Shown here in pieces: positions 17,405 through 27,563 of a stretch of 64,000 nt of DNA. Within the stretch, counting starts at the first letter, position 1. The number at the start of each line of letters is the position of its first letter. Both the position numbers and the translations under genes were made by a program. The stretch is taken from NCBI GenBank assembly GCA_903822975.1, contig CAIJRD010000011.1, positions 248,001 through 312,000 of the forward strand, given 5' to 3'. The DNA comes from an uncultured Sinobacteraceae bacterium (lineage in GTDB: Bacteria > Pseudomonadota > Gammaproteobacteria > Nevskiales > Nevskiaceae). The notes below the pieces were generated by a model that saw nothing but the letters and a program-made list of their open reading frames with translations, ran no database searches and was not told where the DNA came from.

Positions 17405-20400
17405 TTAGCACTTTGGATCGGCGCCAAGCAGGCGCTTGCAGGCCTGAAATACTTCTCCGGAACTTAGGCCCTTTAAGCACGCAACGTCGCGGGGACAGTC
17501 GTTAATACGCTCCAAATAACAGGGCGAACAGGACATTTTTCGCTGTATTGCGACTGCATTGGGGCCGATCGGTCCCCATTCGCGGGCATCCACCACGCCG
17601 GAGTGAATGCCGATGGTCGGCGCGCCTAAACTCGCTGCGAGATGATGTGGGCCGCTATTGTTTCCAACAAATAGCGCGCATCGCTCCAACAAAGCTGGCA
17701 ACTCGGACAACGGAACACGTCCAACTAGATTGACCAGGAATTCAGGCTGCCTGACTTGACCAATTACCTGCTCGACAATTGACGCCTCGACAGGCGAGCC
17801 GATGAAGAGAATGTGAACTGCGTAGTGAGAAAGCAGCAAATCAATCAATTCAGCGAACCGCACGGGCGGCCACTGACGGAGTTCGTTGCCCGAAGCTACG
17901 TGAATACAAACGACCGGCTTTGAAAATAGCTGACGCTGCTTAGCCGGCGGCAACGTCAGGCGAGCTCGTTTGGCCAGGCCTCTCGGCTGGGGCTCCATGG
18001 CACAACACGCAGCGACCGCATCGACGAGGTTTATAAGATCGTCGCCAACGTTTTGTCGCTTCGCCGAGAACTTCCGATCACCCTCCCACTCGAGACTAAT
18101 GTCTAGCCAAGGGAATTGTTGCGCTTGATCGAATCCGGCACTGAAGCGGGCGTTGCAGTACTCAAGGACGTAGCGGCTGTCGGGACTTTTTCTCAGATCT
18201 ATTGCAATATCAAAATAGTCCTGACCTAGCAGTTGACCGAGCGCCGCCAACTGCTTTTTCGACACCTGCTTTCGGCCATCGCCGGAGCGAACGTGAAAGA
18301 AATCGAATGTCTCGACCCGATCAACGACTGGTTCTGCGCGCCAGATCGCTTGCGTGGCGCTGGATGAAAGAACGGTGATCGTCGCTTTTGGAAAGTAATT
18401 TTTTAACTTGCGCAATGCCGGCAGCGATGTAATGCAGTCGCCGAGGTGATCCAGCTTTACGACAAGGATATTTCGAATCGAATCACGGCTAAACAACGGA
18501 CGGGACGGAAACACAGCCCGCACCGACTCGAGCTCCGGCACAACTCCGTCGGTTTGCCGTGAGAGGTTGGGATTGAGATAAGGATCCCCGAGCAAAAACG
18601 TTTCGCGCCATCGGGAGTCGAATCCGATCGCGTCGCAAACATCTCCCATGCCTCCGCGACTCGCAAGTTCGTGGTGAACGAGCGTGGCATATGGAGTTAT
18701 TACATTCAGAAGCCCAGACGACCAGGACTTCAAGCAAAAGTCGAGATCGTTGTTAACGATCTGGTGTGCTTCGTCGAACCGACCCAGTGCATTGAACACT
18801 TCCGTACGGGTGAGCAGGCACGCGCCCGTCACGGCAATTACGTTACGTTGGGTCAACGCCCAACCGAAGTATCCGGGATCGTCTTCCTGTGCATGTCGAA
18901 ATAGATGTCTTGCACGCCCTACGGTTTCGGTAAGCACGAGTCCGACATGCTGAACGCTCCGGTTCGCATAGAGCAGTCGAGCGCCAACGACACCAACTTC
19001 GGGGCGCTGCGCATGCTCCAACATTGCGTCGAGCCAATCGCCGTGAAGCACCTCGACGTCATCATTTAGAAACAGTAAAAATTCGCCAGACGCCTGCTCA
19101 GCAGCCAGGTTGTTGTATCGCGACCAGTTGAACGGTTCCGCTGAACTCAAGACCTTATCCGCATTGCTCCGAACCCAAGGCTTCCACTCGTTCTGTTCGG
19201 GTGGAATATTTTCAATGCAGATGATTTCGTAATTGCGATAAGTAGTTTTCTTTCGCAGAGACTCTATGCAGACCTTTATTAGTCCACGCGATGCACAGGT
19301 TGGGATGATGATCGAAACCAGCCCCTGGGTCAGGCGCGTACGTTTCACTCGATAAAGATGAGGCGCACATCCTTTTTCGATCTCGGCTTCAAAACCTCGA
19401 CGCCGGATTGCGGACGCAAGAGCACTGCGCTCCGATTTCACGGTTTCCAATACCTTGGAGGTTCGCTTGCAAAGCACTTTGGCGACGTGATCGATACAGC
19501 GAGCAGCTTCGGTAAGCCGCAGCACCAAGTCGAATTCACTGAGCTCGTTCCAGTTCTGAAGCGAGACTCCAGCACGTGCAAACACATCAACGTCGGCACA
19601 CCAGACTCGCCCGATGTAGTTGCCCGACAACAATAAGTCGGGAGACCACTTGGGCTTGAACGATACGTCCATCCGCTTTGTAACAGGACTGATACATTGT
19701 TCGTCGCTGTAAACGAAGTCGGCGGATGGATTGCACGCAAGCGCTAATGCAAGCTCCAGCAGCGCGTCGCAGCCCAGCACGTCGCCTGCCGACAGAGGCA
19801 CAACCGATTGCGGGCGACGCGTTGCACCGCGCACATGCTTTCTGGCCGCGACGAAACCTTCGTCGCGGCGCCCTGAAACAATCCATTCGATTCGATCATC
19901 GAGATCGGGGATCTCACGCGACACGAATTTACGAAGCTGCGAAGCCACTGCTTTACCAGGCTTCGTCAGAATTTTAAGTTGCCAATGCGGGTAGACTTGG
20001 TCGCGCAGCGATCGGAGTGTTAGCCCGATTGCCGGTAACTCAGCGGCGCTGGGCGATAGCGGCAACACAACCTGAAAACTCGGCACTGTTCGCAGACGCG
20101 CAAGCGCACTAAGTTGGTGCTGAAGTTCTGCAAGGCCGACCTTTTTGCGCAAGGTCCAGTTACCCTGACCTTCCGGGATATCCTCGACGTCAACCAAAAA
20201 CGACACCTGCTCGACGTTCCCCAAATTGTCTCGAAGCGAAATTCCAATCGTATGCCGTCCTGTGGGTAACAGCGCATGCGGAACAAGTGTGGCGAAGCCG
20301 CTCATGAGCGCGTCGGCACGACTTGGAAAGACAGCTGCAACGTCGTCGCGCCGCATCCCATGTTGCGCGACTGCCACTGCCTTTCCGTCCAGAGAGATCG

Positions 20401-20887
20401 CGATGGATGCCACTCCAGGCGGAATCAAAGCCCAGCCGGTGATAACCATGCTGCCACTGATGGGAGTTTTGACGGCCCCGTTCTGCACAACCGGAGACTC
20501 GAGATAAATCACGCGCTCCGAACTTACCGGCGGGGACGGCACTGGCACAGGTGCGTCCGCCCGAGTGCGCAGCCCCATCCCAAGTCCTACGGTCAGATAG
20601 TGCAAAAGTGGGTTGTCGGGATGTTCTCCACGAGTCCGACATTGTTCTAAATAGAACGCAACGTCGAACTCGGTGCTGGGACTAAACCCGGCGCGTGCGC
20701 CGACGTCCATGTAGTGCAGCAGCGGGTCCACATTCAACGAGGCAACCTCAGGGTAGGCTGCCAAATAAAATTGGGCGTCGAACGCTCCGGATCGCGCAAG
20801 AAGTTCGTAATCGCTAAATAGGTCCCCCATGAGGGCGTCCTCAAACGCATTTAAAAGAGCACACATGTGCCCGATCGCGCCGACCAT
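17405..20887 (-). CDS. Triple glycosyltransferase: YPDV repeats, two GT2-like domains and a GT9 domain
   Basis: 1160 residues. Two YPDV-type repeats at about 28-110 (AQFYLAAYPEV...HYMDVGARAG and VAFYLEQC...HYLTVGLGMG). A beta-rich linker follows (about 130-240). A first GT2-like domain at about 265-480 contains ADFVYSDEQ and FKPKWSPDLLLSGNYI. A second, more canonical GT2 domain at about 505-770 contains VSIIIPTCASR, LFLNDDVEV, AVTGACLLTRTEVF and NNDLDFCLK. From about 812 to the end is a heptosyltransferase-type GT9 domain: ILVVKLDHLGDCITSLPAL, HVASGNELRQWP, VGNNSGPHHLAASLG. The GT9 part ends in a Cys-containing tail (SCSPCYLERINDCP) typical of that family. The first gene of the four-gene minus-strand cluster, probably cytoplasmic or membrane-associated. 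Adding several sugars from one chain is plausible but untested. Confidence 0.92.
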   Translation of the reverse strand: MVGAIGHMCALLNAFEDALMGDLFSDYELLARSGAFDAQFYLAAYPEVASLNVDPLLHYMDVGARAGFSPSTEFDVAFYLEQCRTRGEHPDNPLLHYLTVGLGMGLRTRADAPVPVPSPPVSSERVIYLESPVVQNGAVKTPISGSMVITGWALIPPGVASIAISLDGKAVAVAQHGMRRDDVAAVFPSRADALMSGFATLVPHALLPTGRHTIGISLRDNLGNVEQVSFLVDVEDIPEGQGNWTLRKKVGLAELQHQLSALARLRTVPSFQVVLPLSPSAAELPAIGLTLRSLRDQVYPHWQLKILTKPGKAVASQLRKFVSREIPDLDDRIEWIVSGRRDEGFVAARKHVRGATRRPQSVVPLSAGDVLGCDALLELALALACNPSADFVYSDEQCISPVTKRMDVSFKPKWSPDLLLSGNYIGRVWCADVDVFARAGVSLQNWNELSEFDLVLRLTEAARCIDHVAKVLCKRTSKVLETVKSERSALASAIRRRGFEAEIEKGCAPHLYRVKRTRLTQGLVSIIIPTCASRGLIKVCIESLRKKTTYRNYEIICIENIPPEQNEWKPWVRSNADKVLSSAEPFNWSRYNNLAAEQASGEFLLFLNDDVEVLHGDWLDAMLEHAQRPEVGVVGARLLYANRSVQHVGLVLTETVGRARHLFRHAQEDDPGYFGWALTQRNVIAVTGACLLTRTEVFNALGRFDEAHQIVNNDLDFCLKSWSSGLLNVITPYATLVHHELASRGGMGDVCDAIGFDSRWRETFLLGDPYLNPNLSRQTDGVVPELESVRAVFPSRPLFSRDSIRNILVVKLDHLGDCITSLPALRKLKNYFPKATITVLSSSATQAIWRAEPVVDRVETFDFFHVRSGDGRKQVSKKQLAALGQLLGQDYFDIAIDLRKSPDSRYVLEYCNARFSAGFDQAQQFPWLDISLEWEGDRKFSAKRQNVGDDLINLVDAVAACCAMEPQPRGLAKRARLTLPPAKQRQLFSKPVVCIHVASGNELRQWPPVRFAELIDLLLSHYAVHILFIGSPVEASIVEQVIGQVRQPEFLVNLVGRVPLSELPALLERCALFVGNNSGPHHLAASLGAPTIGIHSGVVDAREWGPIGPNAVAIQRKMSCSPCYLERINDCPRDVACLKGLSSGEVFQACKRLLGADPKC

Positions 20888-21178
20888 TCTTAGTTGGTGG
20901 CGTTACTCAGGGTTCTGCTAGCCAGCCGTGAGTGACCCTTCTGTCAGTCCGACATTGTCGGCCAATTTCGAGCACGCCGGATCGAATAGATCGCCTGTCT
21001 GAATCCGATTGTCTGTGCGCAACTCCGCGCCACGATTAATGCGATGCGCCAGTCGATTCACGACAACGTTCCCAACCGCCCCTAGCCTGTCGCGCAACAG
21101 ACGTGCCACTCGCTAACGATCAGCCGCAATCGACACCTCGCGGTCGACCGATAGATGCCCTAATTAGCCATCCGCCAT

Positions 21179-22657
<1,479 letters not shown>

Positions 22658-24427
22658 TTGACTGCGGCAAAGGCTCCGACGCCTAAACGTGTGTTACTGG
22701 CTAAGTGGCTCGCGCAGCATGTTCCCCTGCTGGATCACGTAAAAAATCAGGCACTTGCCGAACTACTCGGCGATGTTGTTGCCGGTTCGATTACTGCGAT
22801 TTTGATTATTCCGCAGGCGATTGCCTATGCGTTACTGGCCGGGCTGCCGCCACAAATGGGTTTATATGCGGCGATCATCGCTCCCGTCGTCTATGCGATA
22901 ACTGGATCCAGCCGAGCGACGATAATCGGACCCGCCGCAGTAACTTCCGCGATGGTAGCAACCGCGCTCGTGCCACTCGCGAGCGGCGGCCCCGCCGCGC
23001 AGGTCGCCGGAGCCGTACTGATTGGAATAATTAGCGGAACCGTGCTTCTGCTCATGGGCCTGATCAGAATGGGTTGGCTTACTCATTTTATTAGCAATCC
23101 AGTGCTGTCGGGCTTTACGACGGGCGCCGTGATCTACATCGTCATTGGTCAATTCGCCACCCTGCTCGGCATTCACGCACCCAAAAATGTCCTTCCACTC
23201 GACACCCTTCGATCACTGATTCACGCAATCTCGACGATTAATCCGATTACGGCGGCCTGCGGCGTCGGCGCCGTGATTTTGCTCTTATTAGCAAAAGGTT
23301 GCAGTGCAAAACTAGGAAAAATGCTTGGCTTCAGCGAGAACGTTGGCACGCAGCTGGGAAGAATCGCGCCACTTTTCGTCGTTTTAATCTTTACGGTCCT
23401 CTCTAGCGTATATTCGTTATCCATCGCGCACTCAGTCGATGTGGTCGGCGAAATTCCAAGAGGTCTACCCCAATTCAGCCTGAAGATGCCGGCCGATGTT
23501 GATTGGCGCCCACTTCTACCGGATGCGGTTTTAATCGCGATCATCGGCTACATCGAAACTTTATCGGTAGCGAAAGCACTCGCCTTTCGTCGTCGTGAAC
23601 GAATTAGCCCGGACCGCGAACTTGTGTCGTTGGGTCTAACTAATATCGCAATCGCGGCTTGCGGAGGCATGCCGGTCGCCGGCAGTTTTTCAAAGTCGAT
23701 GGTGAACTTCGAATCCGGCGCGCGAACTCAACTATCAGGTCTTGTTGCGGCCGTCTGGGTCGCAATTTGTGCAATATTTGTAACCGGCTTGCTCCAGCAA
23801 CTCCCAAGAGCCGTGTTGGCTGCGATCATCATTGTCGCGGTGCTTCGATTGATCGACTTCAAGTCCGCGCTCACTACTTGGCGCTACGATCGCGGAGATG
23901 GCCTCGCACAGATAGCAACAATCATTGGGGTACTTGCACTTGGTATCGATCTTGGACTTTTGGCGGGATCATTTTTAGCCTTGGCACTATTCCTATACCG
24001 AACCAGCCGCCCGCATATTTTGGTCGTCGGCCATGTTCCAGGGACTCAGCATTTCAGAAGTATCAAGCGCAACGATGTCGTCACGTTTGATCATCTACTT
24101 CTGATTCGCATTGATGAAAATTTATATTTTGCAAATACACCGCGCGTTGAAACTGAACTTCAGCGGCTCGTAGCCGAATATCCGAATGCGGTAGATGTAG
24201 TGTTGATTTTGTCCGGCATTGGCTACATTGATGCGAGTAGCCTCGACATGCTCGACAACTTCGAGCGGGAACTTTCACGCGCCGGCTGCCGCCTTCATCT
24301 ATCCGAATTCAAGAGTCAGGTGATCGATCGACTCCGTCCAACTGAATTCTTTCAAAGACTCTTTCCGGAGCGCATTCACCGTTCGACGTTCGAACTCGTG
24401 GCTTCGTTTGACGCCGGAATGTTTTAG
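22658..24427 (+). CDS. SulP-family inorganic anion transporter with STAS domain
   Basis: 589 residues from a TTG start preceded by GAGG. The N-terminal 430 residues hold 10 or more membrane segments with SulP/SLC26 signatures: GDVVAGSITAILIIPQAIAYALLAGLPPQ (broken here as GDVVAGSITAIL and IPQAIAYALLAG), GSSRATIIGPAAVTSAM, NPVLSGFTTGAVIYI and FSKSMVNFESGARTQLSG. A cytoplasmic STAS domain occupies about 465-580 (RIDENLYFANTPRVE, LSGIGYIDASSLDML). Family members move sulfate, bicarbonate or other anions. The neighbouring CysC gene on the opposite strand, with convergent ends 134 bases apart, favours sulfate, but this is inference. Confidence 0.94.
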   Translation: MTAAKAPTPKRVLLAKWLAQHVPLLDHVKNQALAELLGDVVAGSITAILIIPQAIAYALLAGLPPQMGLYAAIIAPVVYAITGSSRATIIGPAAVTSAMVATALVPLASGGPAAQVAGAVLIGIISGTVLLLMGLIRMGWLTHFISNPVLSGFTTGAVIYIVIGQFATLLGIHAPKNVLPLDTLRSLIHAISTINPITAACGVGAVILLLLAKGCSAKLGKMLGFSENVGTQLGRIAPLFVVLIFTVLSSVYSLSIAHSVDVVGEIPRGLPQFSLKMPADVDWRPLLPDAVLIAIIGYIETLSVAKALAFRRRERISPDRELVSLGLTNIAIAACGGMPVAGSFSKSMVNFESGARTQLSGLVAAVWVAICAIFVTGLLQQLPRAVLAAIIIVAVLRLIDFKSALTTWRYDRGDGLAQIATIIGVLALGIDLGLLAGSFLALALFLYRTSRPHILVVGHVPGTQHFRSIKRNDVVTFDHLLLIRIDENLYFANTPRVETELQRLVAEYPNAVDVVLILSGIGYIDASSLDMLDNFERELSRAGCRLHLSEFKSQVIDRLRPTEFFQRLFPERIHRSTFELVASFDAGMF

Positions 24428-24561
24428 CTGATTACGGGGGGACACAGATGTTCAACCCCGATCTTGGCAAGTCATAAGCCTTCGCGAGTGAATTGGTGCG
24501 ATCACGTTTGTGTGCTTCATCAAACTGCTCACCCATTCAAAGGCCCATCTCTTAACTGGCG

Positions 24562-25158
24562 CTATAGCAGTCCGTCGTGCATGGGAAGCGCAACAATCCG
24601 CTGAGCACTATCTTCAATCGCAAGTTTGCTGGTGTCGATATGAAGTTCAGCGTTTTCGGGCTGCTCGAATGGATCGTCGATCCCGGTAAATCCCTTTATT
24701 TCGCCGCGCCGCGCTTTCCTGTAGAGACCCTTCGGGTCGCGTGTCTCACAGATTGCCAATGGAGTCGAGACGTAAATTTCATAGAATGTTCCATAGGCGC
24801 TAATTCTTGAGCGCGCCTCCATTCGAGCACTCCGAAAAGGAGCGATCGCCGCACAGATACAGATACCACCGTGGCGAGTAACTTCGCCGGCGACATAGCC
24901 GATTCGTCGCAAATTAAGTTCACGGTCGGCGCGCGAGAACGTAAGGCCGCTCGATAGCATCTCGCGGACGATGTCTCCATCGAGGAGCGTCACCGGCCGC
25001 TTATAGTCGGACTCGATTCTGTCTCGGACCCGCTCTGCGAGCGTTGACTTTCCGGCGCCAGAAAGGCCGGTCATGAACACAGTAAAACCGCCGCCTTTGC
25101 TCGCTCCCACGCGATTGATCCCCTGTAATTTATGCAATTCAAAAAAATTGCGAAGCAA
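24562..25158 (-). CDS. cysC: Adenylyl-sulfate (APS) kinase
   Basis: 198 residues, the normal length for a stand-alone enzyme. Phosphorylates APS to PAPS with ATP. Seen: Walker A GLSGAGKST (about 29-37), LLDGDIVREML, the DRELNLRRIGYVA helix that binds APS, ICAAIAPF (the usual VSPF/ISPF loop), DPKGLYRKAR, and FTGIDDPFE. No CysN/CysD sulfurylase lies beside it, so APS must come from elsewhere in the genome. Placed between a SulP transporter and a polysaccharide cluster that contains a sulfotransferase, it may serve sulfation in addition to assimilation. Confidence 0.95.
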   Translation of the reverse strand: MLRNFFELHKLQGINRVGASKGGGFTVFMTGLSGAGKSTLAERVRDRIESDYKRPVTLLDGDIVREMLSSGLTFSRADRELNLRRIGYVAGEVTRHGGICICAAIAPFRSARMEARSRISAYGTFYEIYVSTPLAICETRDPKGLYRKARRGEIKGFTGIDDPFEQPENAELHIDTSKLAIEDSAQRIVALPMHDGLL

Positions 25159-25501
25159 AATCCCTTCCAGGCGAATCGGCTTCCAAACCCGCTCGCTGTC
25201 AACGCTAATATGATTTTAGCAATCGGCCGCAAAAAGCCGCGTTATAAGGTAAGCACCAAACGCTATTGGCGCTGGGTCTTCGTCGAACATTCGCTCACTC
25301 GCAAATAGCTTTAAAAGTTTATTCAGTCCTATTGCCAATCGAATTCTGCTGCGCTTGATGTAACCGTAGTTGCGGCCCGAGTGCTGATCTCAAAATGCAT
25401 AAAGAGTGCGCTTGTAAGAATTATGCTTACAAATCGCGATCCATGTGCTGACAGGCTTGAGCCTTGCGTGCGAAGTTCACGGAATAAAAAGTGAACGTTT
25501 G
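25159..25501. other. 343-bp divergent intergenic region between cysC and the FAD oxidoreductase
   Basis: A+T-rich DNA that must hold two divergent promoters. It contains the inverted repeat at 25412-25432. No RNA gene or small ORF is convincing. Confidence 0.4.
25412..25432. promoter_or_regulatory. Inverted-repeat operator candidate
   Basis: A perfect TTGTAAG - 7 bases - CTTACAA dyad lies about 70-90 bases upstream of the FAD oxidoreductase start. The 14-base centre spacing would suit a dimeric regulator. No regulator gene is nearby, so the binding protein is unknown. Confidence 0.35.
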
Positions 25502-26962
25502 ATGGAAAAAATGACGACTAAAGCTCGAAAAACTCCGGGGATATTCAAGCCGACGGTCGCAATAATTGGTGGCGGTCTTAGCGGCTCGTTGGTGGCGATT
25601 CAACTGTTGCGTCAGGCCCGAAAACCAATTCGCATACTTTTGATTGAACGCGACGACTTACCCGGTCGGGGCGTCGCTTATCGCGATCAGCCGGAGTGCC
25701 ACCGCCTGAACGTACGCGCTGAGGCAATGAGTGCATACGCGGATCAGCCGGACCATTTCCTGAACTGGCTGAATGAGCAATATAGCCCCTGCCATCCAGT
25801 TGGCACCTCTGAATTCCTGCCTCGCCGAATCTATGGTGCTTACATAGAAAGTCTTCTGGATGCGGCAAGTCGCGACGCACGACCGGGGGTGACGCTCGAA
25901 GTGCGAACCGACGAAGTCGTGGGGCTGGTAGAGGCTCCGCACGCAATGACGCTTCACTTGCTCGATCAACGCCGTTTGCGCGCCGACCTTGTCGTGCTCG
26001 CGTGCGGAAATCCCGGCCCGGCCGATCCAAAATTACCCAACGCTGGCGCCTTAACGGGCAGAAGTTATGTCGGGCAGGCTTGGTCCACACCTGGCCTCTA
26101 TGCAGTACGTCCAGACGAGGATTTGCTTCTGATTGGGTCCGGCCTAACCGCACTTGACTGGCTGGTCAGCTTGGCAACTCGCGGCCATCGCGGCCGAATC
26201 GAACTGATTTCTAGGCGCGGCCTTCTGCCACATCCGCATCGTCCTGCACCACCTCACAAGCTGAGCTTTGATCCGCAGGCATTGCCGCCAAATTTGCGTT
26301 TGCATTTACGTGCCCTGCGCAAAGAGGTGACGTCAGTTTCAGCGACCAATGGCGACTGGCGGAGCGTGATCGACGCACTTCGACCTCACACTCAGGCACT
26401 TTGGCTGCATTTTTCCGAGCGCGAACAACGTCGGTTTTTGCGTCACTTGCGCCCATATTGGGAGGTCCATCGACATCGCGCGGCCCCTTCGGTTATGGCG
26501 ACAGTCGACACATTGATGAGACAAGGTCAAATGCGCCTTCGGGCCGGCCGCTTAATCGATCTTCACGAAGCGGACGAGCGACTAAATGTTCGCGTTCGTC
26601 TGCGTGGCAAAAACGAGGTGTCGGAGTTCTGTGTCGACCGGGTAATCAACTGCACTGGCCCAGAATGCGACTATCGTCGCCTAGATCACCCCCTGATCGT
26701 ATCGCTACGTGAGCAAGGGTTAATTAGCGCTGACTCGCTTGGACTCGGACTCACTACTAACAGTTTTGGAGCGCTCTGCACTCAAGACGGTACCGCTTCC
26801 ACGCGCCTGTTCACGCTCGGTCCACCTCGTAAAGGCCAGTTGTGGGAAACCACCGCAGTGCCGGAAATTAGGGTTCAGGCGCAGGCGCTCGCCCGGTATC
26901 TTCTCGAACAGTCCGTAGTTCAAGTTACACCTCAACCGATTCATCAGGCCGCGTGGGCATAG
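25502..26962 (+). CDS. FAD/NAD(P)-binding oxidoreductase
   Basis: 486 residues from ATG 25502; ATG 25511 has a better-placed GGA and is nearly as likely, and an upstream in-frame ATG at 25445 adds 19 poorly conserved-looking residues. Seen: dinucleotide-binding motif VAIIGGGLSGSLVAIQLL, IERDDLPGRGVAYRD, CHRLNVRAEAMS, and a second Rossmann motif LLLIGSGLTALDWLVSL. The pattern matches the FAD-NAD(P)-binding (NAD_binding_9) family, whose members are mostly uncharacterised and include amino-acid or siderophore hydroxylase-like proteins. Near the C-terminus VINCTGPECDYRR and FTLGPPRKGQLWETTAVPEIR are typical. Substrate unknown. A GCGCTC-GAT-GAGCGC hairpin overlaps the stop codon but has no T-tract. 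Confidence 0.88.
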   Translation: MEKMTTKARKTPGIFKPTVAIIGGGLSGSLVAIQLLRQARKPIRILLIERDDLPGRGVAYRDQPECHRLNVRAEAMSAYADQPDHFLNWLNEQYSPCHPVGTSEFLPRRIYGAYIESLLDAASRDARPGVTLEVRTDEVVGLVEAPHAMTLHLLDQRRLRADLVVLACGNPGPADPKLPNAGALTGRSYVGQAWSTPGLYAVRPDEDLLLIGSGLTALDWLVSLATRGHRGRIELISRRGLLPHPHRPAPPHKLSFDPQALPPNLRLHLRALRKEVTSVSATNGDWRSVIDALRPHTQALWLHFSEREQRRFLRHLRPYWEVHRHRAAPSVMATVDTLMRQGQMRLRAGRLIDLHEADERLNVRVRLRGKNEVSEFCVDRVINCTGPECDYRRLDHPLIVSLREQGLISADSLGLGLTTNSFGALCTQDGTASTRLFTLGPPRKGQLWETTAVPEIRVQAQALARYLLEQSVVQVTPQPIHQAAWA

Positions 26963-27560
26963 CGCTCGATGAGCGCATGGCGAAGTCGTGCGTTCCACAG
27001 CTACAAGTTGTCGATACGCTAGGCTAAGGTCGAGCCTTCTAAACCTGAAACTAACAAAGTTTTCGAAAGCTTTGGAATTACGGCCAGCGCCTTAGGCTGA
27101 GGATTGTCGAGCGCGGAAGGTTCACGTTCGATTGGCCCCGCTCACGCCCGATTGCCGCTCAATTTTCTCGCGAGCGTATCTGCTCACTCCGCTTTTACGG
27201 CTCGCCGGTCTGGCTTTTCGAGTCTCCCGTCATGGCTTTCCAGCTCTCCAATCGAGCTTTCTTGGGGCCAGCGTGAGAAAAGAGCATTTCGACGTCGATT
27301 CGCAAAAATCCGTATTTGTTTGAAACCTTTCCGACGCCTTCTTAGTTTCACCAACCGCAGCGCGCACGCAGCCTGTCCTATCATTGGCGGCATCGCTGCT
27401 CGACCTCAAGGCCTATGCTCGAATGCGTCCAGCGAATCGCAACAAGGCAAAAGTTTAAACGCAGATTTTCCTCGAAAATCAATCTCAGAGATGAGTCGTC
27501 CACCGTTTTGCGTGCATACTATTTGCGTGCAGCTTAGAGAATAAAAGGACAGGGGGTTTC
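26963..27560. other. 598-bp non-coding region upstream of the TolC-family gene
   Basis: No convincing coding sequence. The 3' end holds copy B of the duplicated promoter-like element. This is where the A+T-richer left block changes to the G+C-rich tolC-like gene. Confidence 0.5.
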
Positions 27561-27563
27561 ATG
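27508..27563 (+). repeat. Copy B of the duplicated promoter/leader element
   Basis: Matches 22271-22325 in order and orientation. It ends at the ATG of the TolC-family gene with AGGAC and CAGGGGG as ribosome-binding candidates. TACTAT or AGAATA could be the -10. The two copies form a direct repeat around the SulP-CysC-oxidoreductase segment. Confidence 0.55.

Noticed and set aside
20918..21109. A 63-codon minus-strand frame between kdsA and the GT fusion
   Set aside because: Composition is protein-like, but it has no recognised family or convincing ribosome site; left unannotated.
27104..27544. A 146-codon plus-strand frame upstream of the TolC-family gene
   Set aside because: Ser/Arg-rich with no domain; it overlaps the promoter-like repeat.
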